Positions 40,390 to 49,394 of a DNA stretch of 64,000 nt are shown in pieces. The notes under the pieces are model-generated. The model ran no database searches. It was not told where the DNA came from and worked only from the letters and a program-made list of their open reading frames with translations. Within the stretch, counting starts at the first letter, position 1. Each line of letters starts with the position of its first letter. A program made the position numbers and the translations under genes. This stretch comes from Desulfobacteraceae bacterium. Its GTDB lineage: Bacteria > Desulfobacterota > Desulfobacteria > Desulfobacterales > Desulfosarcinaceae. The stretch lies in the NCBI GenBank assembly GCA_003599575.1, contig QZKV01000083.1, forward strand, positions 62,001 to 126,000, read 5' to 3'.

Positions 40390-42515
40390 TCTGCCTGCTT
40401 CGAGTGGGTCAGCGTTTCGATGAAGCATCCGCCGCCGCCACCGCCGCCGCCACCGCCGCCCGTACTGCTGATAGGGGTTGTGGCCGAGGTCTGGTTGGAG
40501 TAACCGCTGCGGCCGTCCTGGGTTTGGGCCAGGACACGGTAAATGTAGGTGGTCTCAGGCTCCACCGCCGAATCGGTATACCCGATGCCGGATGCATCCA
40601 CATATGCCACGACCTGAAATTCGGCTTCACTGTCCGAGCGACGTTCCACCGCGATCTCGCCTCCCAGGGGGACTTGACCCCACCAGTTCAAACGGACGGC
40701 ATCGGTGGCGCCGGCATCGGCTGAAAGCGACAAATCTCTTAGCAAAGTCAAGGCGTTGAATGCATTGATACGGCCGCCCGTGGACGTGGCGGCGGCAAGG
40801 GATTGATCCAGATCGACGCTGCCCAGGAGAATCGCCTTGAGGGCATCTGGGAGCAGGTCCTCATGCCGGGACTGCACCAGGGCGGCAACACCCGAGACAA
40901 AGCCCGCCGCCATGGAGGTTCCGCTCATGAATTGGTACGCCTCGGCATCCGAGGCTGCGCTCAGGGACAGGTTGTCGATGAAAAAGCCGGTATTTGGATG
41001 GGTCGCATCGCTTGTGAACCGAAAACGCACATACAGCTGCACCCTGCCGTCCCACGGCCCCAGGTCGACCACGGCCGTGGTCCAAGAGGGAATGGTTCCG
41101 GAGATCCCCCCATAATAAATATCGCCGCCCAACTTGACCGGCCGTTTGCTCCAGACCGCCGCATCGGTCGAAACTTCCACATTGAAATAGTCCCGGTTGG
41201 CCTCCGAAGCCCCCATCAACTGAAAAGAAAGCCGGCATGCGGAGGCTTGAGCGAGGCCCAGCGGCGGGCTCATCACCCAACCATCGACGTTGTCGGCGTA
41301 GAGATCGCCCGCACTGACGGCCAGAACCGAAGATCCCGCGCCTAACGGAGCGGCTCTCACGATCCAGGCATCGGGATGCCCGCCCTTGGTCCACCCATTC
41401 AACCCCACATCATCGAAGCTGTCCGACCAGAGCACTTGAAGGCCCACGCCAAGGCTGTGGATGCGTGCGCCCGGTGCGGCCACATGCACGCGCAAGCGGC
41501 CTTTGTTGGAAAACCAGGCCAGTTGATCCACTTGGTCAGTGGCCGCCACGGCCACAATGTTTTCCAGTGGGAAACCGGCGGGGTAGAAGCCCGCGGTATC
41601 ATTATCGGTGCCGGTGTTGCCGGCCGCACAGACAAACAGGGCGTCAGCCGACGCCATGAGGTTGAAAAGGGCTGAGCTGTACCCGGTACCGCCCCAACTG
41701 CAGTTGATGATGCGAACGCCCTGAGCCAAGGCATACTCGATGGCATCGATCGCATCGGCCACCGTGCCCAACTCGAATGTATTCATGAAACGCAAGGGCA
41801 TAATGCGCACATTGCGGGCGATACCCGCCCCTCCTATGCCATTGCTGTCAAGGGCGGCAATGATTCCGGCCACATGCGAACCGTGACCGCTGGCATCCTG
41901 GGGATTGTTGTCGCCGTCGACAAAATCCCAACCGCGTATATCGTCGACATACCCGTTGCCGTCGTCATCGATTCCGTTGCCCTCTATTTCGTTCGGGTTG
42001 ACCCACAGGTTTCCCGCCAAATCGGGGTGGTCCGGATTACAGCCCGTATCCACCACCGCCACCACGGCGACCGTTCCGCCCGCGGCCAACTCCCAGGCCC
42101 GCACGGCATCGATATCCGCGCCGGGCCTGCCCGTAAACCCGTTGACCACCTGACCCGTATTGTGCAGTCCCCACTGCTTTTCGAAATATGGATCATCCGG
42201 CAGCACCATTTGGGCAGCGAGCAGGTAATTGGGTTCGACAAATTCGACGTCCGGATCGTCCCGATACAGGCTCAGGGCCTCTGCCACGGTCAGGCCCGGT
42301 GGAAGGATCATTTGTTGAACGCGCCCGTTGACGATGGATCGCCGCGGTTTGGCCCCGATGCTCGCGAACCGCGACAGGGCGGCGGCACGGGTGTGAGATT
42401 TGAATCGGATCAGGACCTCACCGGGACGGTAAGCCGCCAGGTTTTCAGCGGCGCAAACCGAGGCACATGCAATGAAGATCCACATCGCGCAAACAGCAAC
42501 CGAAAGACAACGCAT
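40323..42515 (-). CDS. Secreted subtilisin-like (S8) serine protease with CFI-box-like end
   Basis: 730 residues. Signal peptide MRCLSVAVCAMWIFIACASV, inhibitor-like prodomain, then an S8 domain with Asp (VVDTGCNPDHPD), His (SGHGSHVAG) and Ser (MSGTSMAAG). About 170 residues of jelly-roll-like sequence are inserted between the Asn region and the catalytic Ser. A fibronectin-III-like domain follows, then an 11-Gly run encoded by a CCG/CCA trinucleotide tract and GCFIETL, similar to the CFI-box sorting tails seen in this group. The final ~30 residues are atypical and overlap the HAD gene. The start at 42515 has GGAGG 10 bp upstream. Confidence 0.88.
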   Translation of the reverse strand: MRCLSVAVCAMWIFIACASVCAAENLAAYRPGEVLIRFKSHTRAAALSRFASIGAKPRRSIVNGRVQQMILPPGLTVAEALSLYRDDPDVEFVEPNYLLAAQMVLPDDPYFEKQWGLHNTGQVVNGFTGRPGADIDAVRAWELAAGGTVAVVAVVDTGCNPDHPDLAGNLWVNPNEIEGNGIDDDGNGYVDDIRGWDFVDGDNNPQDASGHGSHVAGIIAALDSNGIGGAGIARNVRIMPLRFMNTFELGTVADAIDAIEYALAQGVRIINCSWGGTGYSSALFNLMASADALFVCAAGNTGTDNDTAGFYPAGFPLENIVAVAATDQVDQLAWFSNKGRLRVHVAAPGARIHSLGVGLQVLWSDSFDDVGLNGWTKGGHPDAWIVRAAPLGAGSSVLAVSAGDLYADNVDGWVMSPPLGLAQASACRLSFQLMGASEANRDYFNVEVSTDAAVWSKRPVKLGGDIYYGGISGTIPSWTTAVVDLGPWDGRVQLYVRFRFTSDATHPNTGFFIDNLSLSAASDAEAYQFMSGTSMAAGFVSGVAALVQSRHEDLLPDALKAILLGSVDLDQSLAAATSTGGRINAFNALTLLRDLSLSADAGATDAVRLNWWGQVPLGGEIAVERRSDSEAEFQVVAYVDASGIGYTDSAVEPETTYIYRVLAQTQDGRSGYSNQTSATTPISSTGGGGGGGGGGGCFIETLTHSKQADHSASGPMDRSTSFTSINRPMR

Positions 42516-42891
42516 AGCAGGGGCGCCTCCGTTGGATGGAGAAAGTGAAAACGGCAAGTCTTATCCGAATCATTTCTGCTATCGGCCCTTCCTGCTGAAT
42601 CTTTAGAGGCCTGGAGCCCCGGCATCGGTCGGCCTGGCCGTCCAGGCCGCAAGCGGTTGTGGGTTTGGATCGCGGGGGCAGCACCGGCATTCAACCAAGG
42701 CCGGGCAAAGGTCCCGGTTCACCGGACAAAGCAACCGGGACAACTGGCCAACGCCAACAACCCAAGGCGCAAAGATCACTTGACCTCCACTCCCTTTTAC
42801 ATATATGATCGCATTTAACAGCTCCTAACAGCTCGGTTTCATTATTCTTCCCCTTACATAGCGCTTTGGCGGCGGCACAGACGGAAACGGC
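42516..42891. other. Divergent intergenic region, no gene seen
   Basis: Between the protease and the sigma-54 activator. A degenerate stretch of ACCGGACAAAGCAACCGGG / CAACTGGCCAACG type (about 42715-42765) matches the degenerate repeats elsewhere in the window. I find no clear -24/-12 or -35/-10 promoter. Confidence 0.35.
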
Positions 42892-44325
42892 ATGGGTAAG
42901 GTTTTGATCATTGCTGACCTGCAGGAGCTTATAGAATCTGTTGCGACGCTTCTGAGACCGATCGGCCACACACTCTTTTTTGCTTCCGATGTTTCCACCG
43001 GATGGTCCCAAGCCATCGAAAAAAGAGTCGACGTAGTACTTCTGTCCGTCCAGTTGGCCGCAGGAGACGGCTTGGCGCTGCTGCCGCGGCTCAAACAATT
43101 GCCGGCGGGTCCCGAAGTGGTAGTGATCGACCGTGCAGGCGACCCGCGAGCAGCCGAATTCGCCCTGCGCAATGAAGTTTGGGATTATCTGGCGGAGCAA
43201 TCCGACGCACATCCGATAGCCCTCAGTCTTGACCAGGCCCTGCAATATCGTGAAGAACAGGTCGGGATCGCGGCGCCCGTACCCATCAAGCGCGAAAGAA
43301 TCATCGGCAACAGCCCTAAAATGAAAGCCTGCTTTGATCTGCTCGGCCGGGCTGCAGCAAGCGATGCCAACGTTCTGATTATGGGAGAAACCGGCACCGG
43401 CAAAGAACTTTTTGCACGCGCAATTCACTCCAACAGCCCGCGTGCGCGTTCGCGTTCCCTGGATCCGGCGGTACGGGCCAGCAACCCGCGCGCGGATAAG
43501 AATTTTGTCGTGGTAGACTGCACGGCCCTTCCGGAAACCCTCTTGGAAAGCGTTCTCTTCGGCCACACCAGGGGCTTTTTTAGCGGCGCCGATCGCGACC
43601 ATGACAGCCTGATTGGCCAAGCCCACAACGGCACCCTCTTTCTGGATGAAGTCGGCGAACTGCCCTTGAGCACGCAGAAAACATTCTTGCGCGTGCTTCA
43701 AGAGCGCCGATATCGCCCCCTCGGCGGGAAGAACGAATTGGAGAGTAATTTTCGCCTCATTGCCGCCACCAACCGCAACCTGGAGCAAATGGTCGAAGAA
43801 GGCAGCTTGCGCAAAGATCTCCTGTTTCGACTGCGCAGTATGACCATCGAATTGCCGGCCTTGCGCGAGCGCGCCCAAGATATCCCCGATCTGGTACGTT
43901 TTCACACCAACCGGCTTTGTGAATCCTACGGTATGGCACCCAAGGGTTTTTCAGTAGAGTTTCTCGACCAGATAACCGTCTATTCCTGGCCCGGCAATGT
44001 CCGCGAGCTGGTGCATACCATTGACGCTGTTCTGGCCGTCGCCGGCAATGACCCCACCTTGCACGCCAAGCATCTGCCGGTGCATTTGCGGGTTCAGGTG
44101 GTATGCAAACAACTGCGCGAACCCAAAGTAATGGTTGTCCCCAAGCACAGCGGCAACGGCCTGGCCGATTTCAAAACCTACCGCGAGCAAACCGAGCGCA
44201 AATACCTGACGGACCTTTTGCGCGCAACGCAACGCAATATCCCCAAGGCCTGCGCGATATCGGGCATTTCACGCTCCCGGCTATACGAAATGCTTTCCAA
44301 GTATGACCTGACCGGTCAGAATTGA
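42892..44325 (+). CDS. Sigma-54 activator-type regulator with degenerate receiver
   Basis: 477 residues: receiver-like domain (1-120), AAA+ domain (~140-370; Walker A GETGTGKELF near 165, Walker B GTLFLDEVGELP, arginine finger FRKDLLFRL-like RKDLLFRL) and a Fis-type HTH (NIPKACAISGISRSRLYEML). The phospho-acceptor Asp is Ser52 (VVLLSVQLAAGDGL) and the conserved Lys is lost (DYLAEQS), so the receiver should not be phosphorylated. The sigma-54 contact loop GAFTGA reads GFFSGA. About 16 extra residues follow NSPRA, ending in a near-copy, SNPRA. It may respond to protein or ligand rather than a kinase. Confidence 0.88.
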   Translation: MGKVLIIADLQELIESVATLLRPIGHTLFFASDVSTGWSQAIEKRVDVVLLSVQLAAGDGLALLPRLKQLPAGPEVVVIDRAGDPRAAEFALRNEVWDYLAEQSDAHPIALSLDQALQYREEQVGIAAPVPIKRERIIGNSPKMKACFDLLGRAAASDANVLIMGETGTGKELFARAIHSNSPRARSRSLDPAVRASNPRADKNFVVVDCTALPETLLESVLFGHTRGFFSGADRDHDSLIGQAHNGTLFLDEVGELPLSTQKTFLRVLQERRYRPLGGKNELESNFRLIAATNRNLEQMVEEGSLRKDLLFRLRSMTIELPALRERAQDIPDLVRFHTNRLCESYGMAPKGFSVEFLDQITVYSWPGNVRELVHTIDAVLAVAGNDPTLHAKHLPVHLRVQVVCKQLREPKVMVVPKHSGNGLADFKTYREQTERKYLTDLLRATQRNIPKACAISGISRSRLYEMLSKYDLTGQN

Positions 44326-44455
44326 TGAATATCCCATACCGCTGGGGCATGAAGGAATCGGTATCGTCGAAGAGTTGGGTCCGGGTGCCGAAAAATTCGT
44401 GAAGGCCGGGGACCGGGTCATACCGGGCCGGGGTGGCACCGGAGGAGGTTATTGA
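44312..44455 (+). pseudogene. Zinc alcohol dehydrogenase remnant (GroES-like fragment)
   Basis: The frame starting at 44312 and ending at TGA 44455 reads PVRIDEYPIPLGHEGIGIVE, then ELGPGAEKFVKAGDRVIPG. This is the GHExxGxVxxxGxxVxxxxxGDRV signature of medium-chain alcohol dehydrogenases, with no start and nothing beyond. It overlaps the end of the sigma-54 activator in another frame and ends 3 bp before the beta-helix gene stop. Confidence 0.7.
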
Positions 44456-44457
44456 TC

Positions 44458-45615
44458 TCATTTGATAAACCTTCGTAAAAAATTCAAAACAGAACGACCT
44501 GACGGACAAATATTGGCTGTCTGGGCCAATCCGCCGCCTGTATCATCCTGAATGCAATTTCCTCCATTATTTGAAAACAGGCATCCTACGACTGCATTGT
44601 TCGAACCAGGAACCGTTGACTCCAGCCATATGCCGTGCCCCTTGTTGTTATAAAATCCACATCCTTGAAAGAATAGCCCTTGGACGATAGCGAGATAACT
44701 TCCATACTTTCTATTCCCAAAAACCATGATATTGTTGAGGTTCACATTCATGGCATTTCTGATGAAAACGCCGATGTCGTTATCGGCGACATATCCTCCG
44801 AAAAGTGAGACATATTCCAAGTTGGCATCCAGGCTTAATCCGGCACTGCTGTTGGCGTAGGAGAAGAAATTCGATATCAAAATATTTTTACTGTCATAGA
44901 GCGCAATTCCATCAAAAAAGTTATCGTGAAATGAAGAGTTTGAGATGGTTATTCTTTGGGAAAACCAGCTGACTACAATGCCGCCGCTGCGTGCATTATG
45001 GACGTTCATATTCTCGACCCAGAGGTAAGCCACCCCTCTTACGTCAACACCATTGTTCCTGATCCAGGTTTTCGCCGGAACATTCTCGCTTATTTGATTG
45101 GCCTTATTTCCATCAATTTCCATATAACCTATTCTGATATTCTGAATGATATCATTTGGGGTGGGCGTTTCCACGTCGCTCCCTATTAAAACCACCGGCT
45201 GATTTACGTTGGGACCGAGTTGCAGAAGCGTTCCTGTTTCTCCTAATAGCGTCACATTGGATCTTTTGATGTGTATTCCCTGATTGAGCAGATAGATTCC
45301 TGCTCTGAGATAAACCGATCCCCCCGTTAAAGGCAAGGCGTCGAGCGCTTGCTGGATATTGGCGGCATCATCCGCGCATCCACATGGCGTAATAGCTGCC
45401 GCAAATAGATTGGAGAGAGTTTCTGGAATCTTTGGCGCTGTCTTTTCCTCAGCCCCTGGGATGGGATAAGACCCACCGCTATAGACCAACCCGATCGGTT
45501 CCGTGGGAGATCGCAAACGGTTGTCTCTTCGCGGTAGCTCCGCATGGCCGAGCATTGTAAGTGGATTCAACAAGCTTAAACCAATGAGGACCGCAAAAAA
45601 AAGTTTATACTTCAT
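44458..45615 (-). CDS. Secreted right-handed parallel beta-helix protein
   Basis: 385 residues. Signal peptide (KLFFAVLIGLSLLNPLTMLG), then DDAANIQQALDALP, the usual N-cap of pectate-lyase-like and tailspike-like folds, and many PbH1-type coils rich in N/I/G (ITISNSSFHDNFFDGIALYD and similar). It probably binds or cleaves a polysaccharide outside the cell; catalytic residues are not identified. The DNA is clearly more AT-rich than its neighbours, and the gene lies between two decayed genes, which suggests acquisition by transfer. Weak ribosome-binding site. Confidence 0.8.
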   Translation of the reverse strand: MKYKLFFAVLIGLSLLNPLTMLGHAELPRRDNRLRSPTEPIGLVYSGGSYPIPGAEEKTAPKIPETLSNLFAAAITPCGCADDAANIQQALDALPLTGGSVYLRAGIYLLNQGIHIKRSNVTLLGETGTLLQLGPNVNQPVVLIGSDVETPTPNDIIQNIRIGYMEIDGNKANQISENVPAKTWIRNNGVDVRGVAYLWVENMNVHNARSGGIVVSWFSQRITISNSSFHDNFFDGIALYDSKNILISNFFSYANSSAGLSLDANLEYVSLFGGYVADNDIGVFIRNAMNVNLNNIMVFGNRKYGSYLAIVQGLFFQGCGFYNNKGHGIWLESTVPGSNNAVVGCLFSNNGGNCIQDDTGGGLAQTANICPSGRSVLNFLRRFIK

Positions 45616-45949
45616 AAACTACCATTCTGGAGTTCTGGGGCAGTCATTCGCCGCCTGTTGCGCATATGTGCAGTATTGTCTATACTGACTCACCTTTGCG
45701 GTTCCAGGCCGGCGGTCTTTTAGCAGAAGCACCTGTAAAAACACTTACAACTATAATAGAAAGGTGAACCGGCAGCTTGCGATGGGCAGCAGTAATCTTG
45801 AAGAAACTTCGGCTAAAAAAGGAGTGCATCCAATACCGGACTTCACACCCCAGAATATGGAAGCCATTTTGCCGTTCAAGGCTCTATTGATCAGGCATTG
45901 CGTATGGCGGCTTTTTTGGGAGTCCTTTTATTCCTGCAAGTTGCTGATG
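45616..45949. other. Intergenic region, no gene seen
   Basis: Upstream of the beta-helix gene, also AT-rich. No ribosome-bound frame, RNA gene or clear promoter recognised. Confidence 0.35.
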
Positions 45950-46130
45950 TCAGGGATTGAAGCCGCGCTCCACCAAATCGCCGCTTATGTCGTCGATCTT
46001 TGCACAACCGCAAAGGGCCATGGCCAAGTCGAACTCTTTGCGCAGGATCTCCAGCACATGGCTCACCCCATTTTCGCCATCGGCCGACAGGCCCCAAAGC
46101 ACCGGCCGGCCGATCAATAGGCACCCAAGT
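45950..46130 (-). pseudogene. FMN-dependent 2-hydroxyacid dehydrogenase remnant (C-terminal end)
   Basis: Minus strand ending at TGA 45950 reads LIGRPVLWGLSADGENGVSH, VLEILRKEFDLAMALCGC and KIDDISGDLVERGF. This is the C-terminal end of the lactate/glycolate oxidase family (IGRPxxxGLAxxGExGVxxVLExLxxELDLAMALxGC). There is no upstream part: the frame becomes unrelated near 46130. A decayed gene. Confidence 0.72.
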
Positions 46131-46265
46131 CCAGTGGATGGACACTGTCCATGTTTGATGGACCAACCCGGTTGGACCGTAAAGCCCGTGATCTGCCGGT
46201 AGAACAGACCCCATTCAAGCCGGCGACCAGCGGGCCAACGGACAACGGGACAACCGGCGGCTGAA

Positions 46266-47894
46266 TTAAACCGTCGGCAGTTTGAAATTTTTGTATTGGT
46301 CGCGCAGCTGGGTTTTTAAAAGCTTTCCGGTTGCCGTATGAGGCAATTGATCCACAAAGACCACATCGTCCGGCAGCTGCCATTTGGCCAGCGTTCCCTT
46401 CAGATGCGCCAGTACATCTTCCCTGGTGACTTGGGCATCCTTTTTCTTTACTGCGATCAGCAGGGGCCGTTCGTCCCATTTGGGGTGAGGCACGGCGATG
46501 ACCGCCGCTTCGGCAATGCCGGGGCAGCCGACCGCGCTGTTTTCCACATCGATGGACGAAATCCATTCCCCGCCGGATTTGATCACGTCCTTGGAGCGAT
46601 CGGTGATCTGCATGTAGCCGTCCGGATCGATGGTGGCCACATCTCCGGTGTCGAACCAGCCCTCTTCATCCAGGATACCGCCCCCTTCGCCTTTGAAATA
46701 TCCCGATGTAATCCAGGGCCCGCGCACCAGAAGATTACCGAAAGCCCGGCCGTCCCAGGGCAGATCGCGGCCGTTTGCATCCACAATTTTCATATCGACG
46801 CCGTAGACGGCCCGGCCCTGCTTGAGCTGCAGTTTGGTTTTATCTTCGGAAGAGATGTTCTTGTGCTTTTTCTTCATGTTGCAGACGGTTCCCACAGGGC
46901 TCATCTCGGTCATGCCCCAGGCGTGGATGACGCGCACATCGTACTCTTTTTCGAATGCCTCGATCATGGAGCGCGGAGCCGCCGAGCCGCCGATGACAGT
47001 GCGCTGCACGCTTGACAAACGCTTGCCGTTTTCCTTCATGTAGGCCAGCAGCATCATCCACACCGTGGGCACCCCCAAGGCTATGGTGACCTGCTCGCTT
47101 TCCAGCAGCTCGTAAATCGAGGCACCGTCCAGGCGCGCGCCGGGCATGACCATCTTGGCGCCGCACATCGCGGCGGCATAGGGCACACCCCAGGCATTCA
47201 CATGAAACATGGGCACCACCGGCAATATGGTTTCTTCATTGCCCAAGGCGACGGCGTCCTTGGAGCAGATCGCGTAGCTGTGCAGAACTGTGGAGCGGTG
47301 ACTGAACAGCACTCCCTTTGGATTGCCGGTTGTGCCGGAGGTGTAGCAAAGGGAAGAGGCGGTGCGTTCGTCGAACAGCGGCCATCGAAACTCGTCGTCT
47401 ACCCCGTCGAGCAGGCTTTCGTAGCAGATGACGTTGGGCAGTTGGGTTTGCGGCATATGGGCTTGATCGGTCATGATGACCACGCCTTTGACCTGCTTGA
47501 TCTGATCGGCCAGCTTTTCGAGCAAGGGGACAAACGTCAAATCGGTGAAGATATATTTGTCTTCGGCATGATTGACAATATAGCCGATCTGTTCAGGAAA
47601 CAGGCGCGGGTTGATGGTATGGCAGACGGCGCCCATTCCGGATATCCCGTAGTAAATCTCCACATGCCGGTATCCGTTCCAGGCCAATGTGGCGATGCGG
47701 TCGCCTTTTTCAACGCCCAACCCGAGCAGGGCTTTGGCCAGCCTCCGGGCCCGTGCGGCGCATTGCCTGTAAGTGTAGCGATGGATCGGCCCCTCGATGG
47801 TTCTGGAAACGATTTCTTCTCCGCCGTGATGCAGGGCCGCGAATTCAATCAAATCCGAGATCAGCAAAGGTCGATCTTGCATGAGTCCAAACAT
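46266..47894 (-). CDS. Fatty acyl-CoA ligase (AMP-forming)
   Basis: 542 residues. ATP-dependent activation of a carboxylic acid to its CoA ester. Signatures: [17 protein letters not shown] (AMP/phosphate), [14 protein letters not shown] (adenine), [33 protein letters not shown] and a C-terminal Lys in [12 protein letters not shown]. It resembles medium/long-chain fatty-acid ligases. AGGAGG precedes the ATG. It lies just downstream of livF on the same strand, so the Liv transporter and ligase probably take up and activate the same type of substrate. Confidence 0.9.
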   Translation of the reverse strand: MFGLMQDRPLLISDLIEFAALHHGGEEIVSRTIEGPIHRYTYRQCAARARRLAKALLGLGVEKGDRIATLAWNGYRHVEIYYGISGMGAVCHTINPRLFPEQIGYIVNHAEDKYIFTDLTFVPLLEKLADQIKQVKGVVIMTDQAHMPQTQLPNVICYESLLDGVDDEFRWPLFDERTASSLCYTSGTTGNPKGVLFSHRSTVLHSYAICSKDAVALGNEETILPVVPMFHVNAWGVPYAAAMCGAKMVMPGARLDGASIYELLESEQVTIALGVPTVWMMLLAYMKENGKRLSSVQRTVIGGSAAPRSMIEAFEKEYDVRVIHAWGMTEMSPVGTVCNMKKKHKNISSEDKTKLQLKQGRAVYGVDMKIVDANGRDLPWDGRAFGNLLVRGPWITSGYFKGEGGGILDEEGWFDTGDVATIDPDGYMQITDRSKDVIKSGGEWISSIDVENSAVGCPGIAEAAVIAVPHPKWDERPLLIAVKKKDAQVTREDVLAHLKGTLAKWQLPDDVVFVDQLPHTATGKLLKTQLRDQYKNFKLPTV

Positions 47895-47945
47895 CTGGTT
47901 ACCTCCTAAAGGCTGGTTGTTATTACGATCCTGGTCATCTTTTTT

Positions 47946-48641
47946 TCAAACTTCCAACCACTCCTTGCGGATGGCGTGATTGTTCTTCACATCCTCGGGC
48001 GTGCCTTCAAAAACGATCCGGCCATGCCCCATGATGTAGCTGCGCTTGGAGATCTTCAGTGCAATGTTCAATTTTTGCTCCACCAGCAGCACCGAGACAC
48101 CGCGACCGGCGATTTCCTCAATCATTTTTCCCACCTGCTCGACCAGTTTGGGGGCCAGCCCTTCGGTGGGTTCATCGATCATGATCAGGTCCGGATCGCC
48201 CATCAAGGTGCGGCACATGGTCAGCATCTGCTTCTCACCGCCGGAAATCAATCCGCCGTGCACGTTGGCGCGTTCTCCCAGGCGCGGGAACAGCTTGAAT
48301 ACATCCGCGATGCTCCAGCGGCCTTGCTGTTTTTTGTTTTTGAGGCCCAATTGAAGATTTTGCATCACCGTCAGGCCGGGAAAAATCCAGCGGTCCTCGG
48401 GAACAAAACCGATCCCCATACGGGCGATCTCATGCGGTTTGAGCCCGGCAATCTGCCTGCCCCGGTACGTAATCGAGCCGCGCGGGGGCACCAGCCCCAT
48501 GATGCTCAGGCAGGTGGTCGAGCGGCCCACGCCGTTGCGCCCCAACAGGCTCACGATTTCCCCTTTGCCGACGTGCAGGTCGACGCCTTGCAGAATGTGA
48601 CTGCGCCCATAGTAGGCGTGCAGGTCTTTTACTTCGAGCAT
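47946..48641 (-). CDS. livF: Liv-type ABC transporter ATPase LivF (Walker A Lys to Arg)
   Basis: 231 residues. Nucleotide-binding subunit of a branched-chain amino acid type (HAAT) importer. ISGGEKQ signature and LIMIDEPTEGL Walker B are intact. Walker A reads GRNGVGRSTT: the usual Lys is Arg40. I recall a similar GVGRSTT form in some LivF lineages, so this may be a lineage trait rather than a defect. The stop codon abuts the fadD-like gene with a 50-bp gap; upstream it directly follows livG with no spacing. Confidence 0.9.
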   Translation of the reverse strand: MLEVKDLHAYYGRSHILQGVDLHVGKGEIVSLLGRNGVGRSTTCLSIMGLVPPRGSITYRGRQIAGLKPHEIARMGIGFVPEDRWIFPGLTVMQNLQLGLKNKKQQGRWSIADVFKLFPRLGERANVHGGLISGGEKQMLTMCRTLMGDPDLIMIDEPTEGLAPKLVEQVGKMIEEIAGRGVSVLLVEQKLNIALKISKRSYIMGHGRIVFEGTPEDVKNNHAIRKEWLEV

Positions 48642-49394
48642 CTATGCGATCTCCTTGCCCAGATAGGCTTCCTGGACCTGTGGGTTGCTGCGGATGTTTT
48701 CAGGGGTATCGGTCGCAACGACCTCCCCGTAAACGAGCACCGATATCCGGTCGGCGAGGTTGAAGACCACGCTCATGTCATGTTCGACAATCACCAGTGT
48801 CTTGCCTGCCGTGACGGTGCGGATCAGTTCGACGGCGCGTTCCGTCTCGCTCAGGCTCATGCCGGCCGTGGGTTCGTCCAGCAGGATGACGTCGGTATTG
48901 CCGGCGATGGTGATGCCGACTTCAAGGGCGCGCTGCTCGGCATAGGCCAGCAAAGAGGCCGGAATATGCCCGCGATCGGCCAGGTGAATCATTTCCAGGA
49001 TCTGCTCGGCCTTTTCGTTGACATGCTTAAGCCGGTCGCACAGATGCCAGAAGGAGTAGCGGTACCCCATGGGCCACAGCAGGGCGCAGCGGATGTTTTC
49101 AAAAACGCTCATCTTGGGGAAAATATTGGTCACCTGAAAGCTGCGGCTCAATCCAAGGCGGTTGATGCGGTGCGGGGGCAGTCCCGAGATGATGTGCCCG
49201 TTCATTTCAATGTAGCCCGAGCTGACCATGTAGAATCCGCTGATCAGGTTAAACAGGGTGGACTTGCCGGCGCCGTTGGGCCCGATGATGGCATGCCGCT
49301 CTCCGGTGGGTATGTCAAGGTCGACGCCGTTGATGATCTGGCTGCTGCCGAAATTTTTATGCACCCCGACGAGTTTCAATGCGCTCGCGCCCAT
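48642..49394 (-). CDS. livG: Liv-type ABC transporter ATPase LivG
   Basis: 250 residues. Walker A GPNGAGKSTL, Q-loop region SRSFQVTNIF, signature in the variant form LAYAEQRALEV, Walker B VILLDEPTAGM and switch His in VEHDM. It pairs with LivF; since LivF has a changed P-loop, LivG carries the only canonical Walker A of the pair. It lies within the packed livHMGF unit. Confidence 0.9.
   Translation of the reverse strand: MGASALKLVGVHKNFGSSQIINGVDLDIPTGERHAIIGPNGAGKSTLFNLISGFYMVSSGYIEMNGHIISGLPPHRINRLGLSRSFQVTNIFPKMSVFENIRCALLWPMGYRYSFWHLCDRLKHVNEKAEQILEMIHLADRGHIPASLLAYAEQRALEVGITIAGNTDVILLDEPTAGMSLSETERAVELIRTVTAGKTLVIVEHDMSVVFNLADRISVLVYGEVVATDTPENIRSNPQVQEAYLGKEIA

Noticed and set aside
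48930-48965. LivG signature LAYAEQ instead of LSGGQ as a defect
   Set aside because: I recall this AYAEQRALE form as common in LivG proteins, so it is not unusual.
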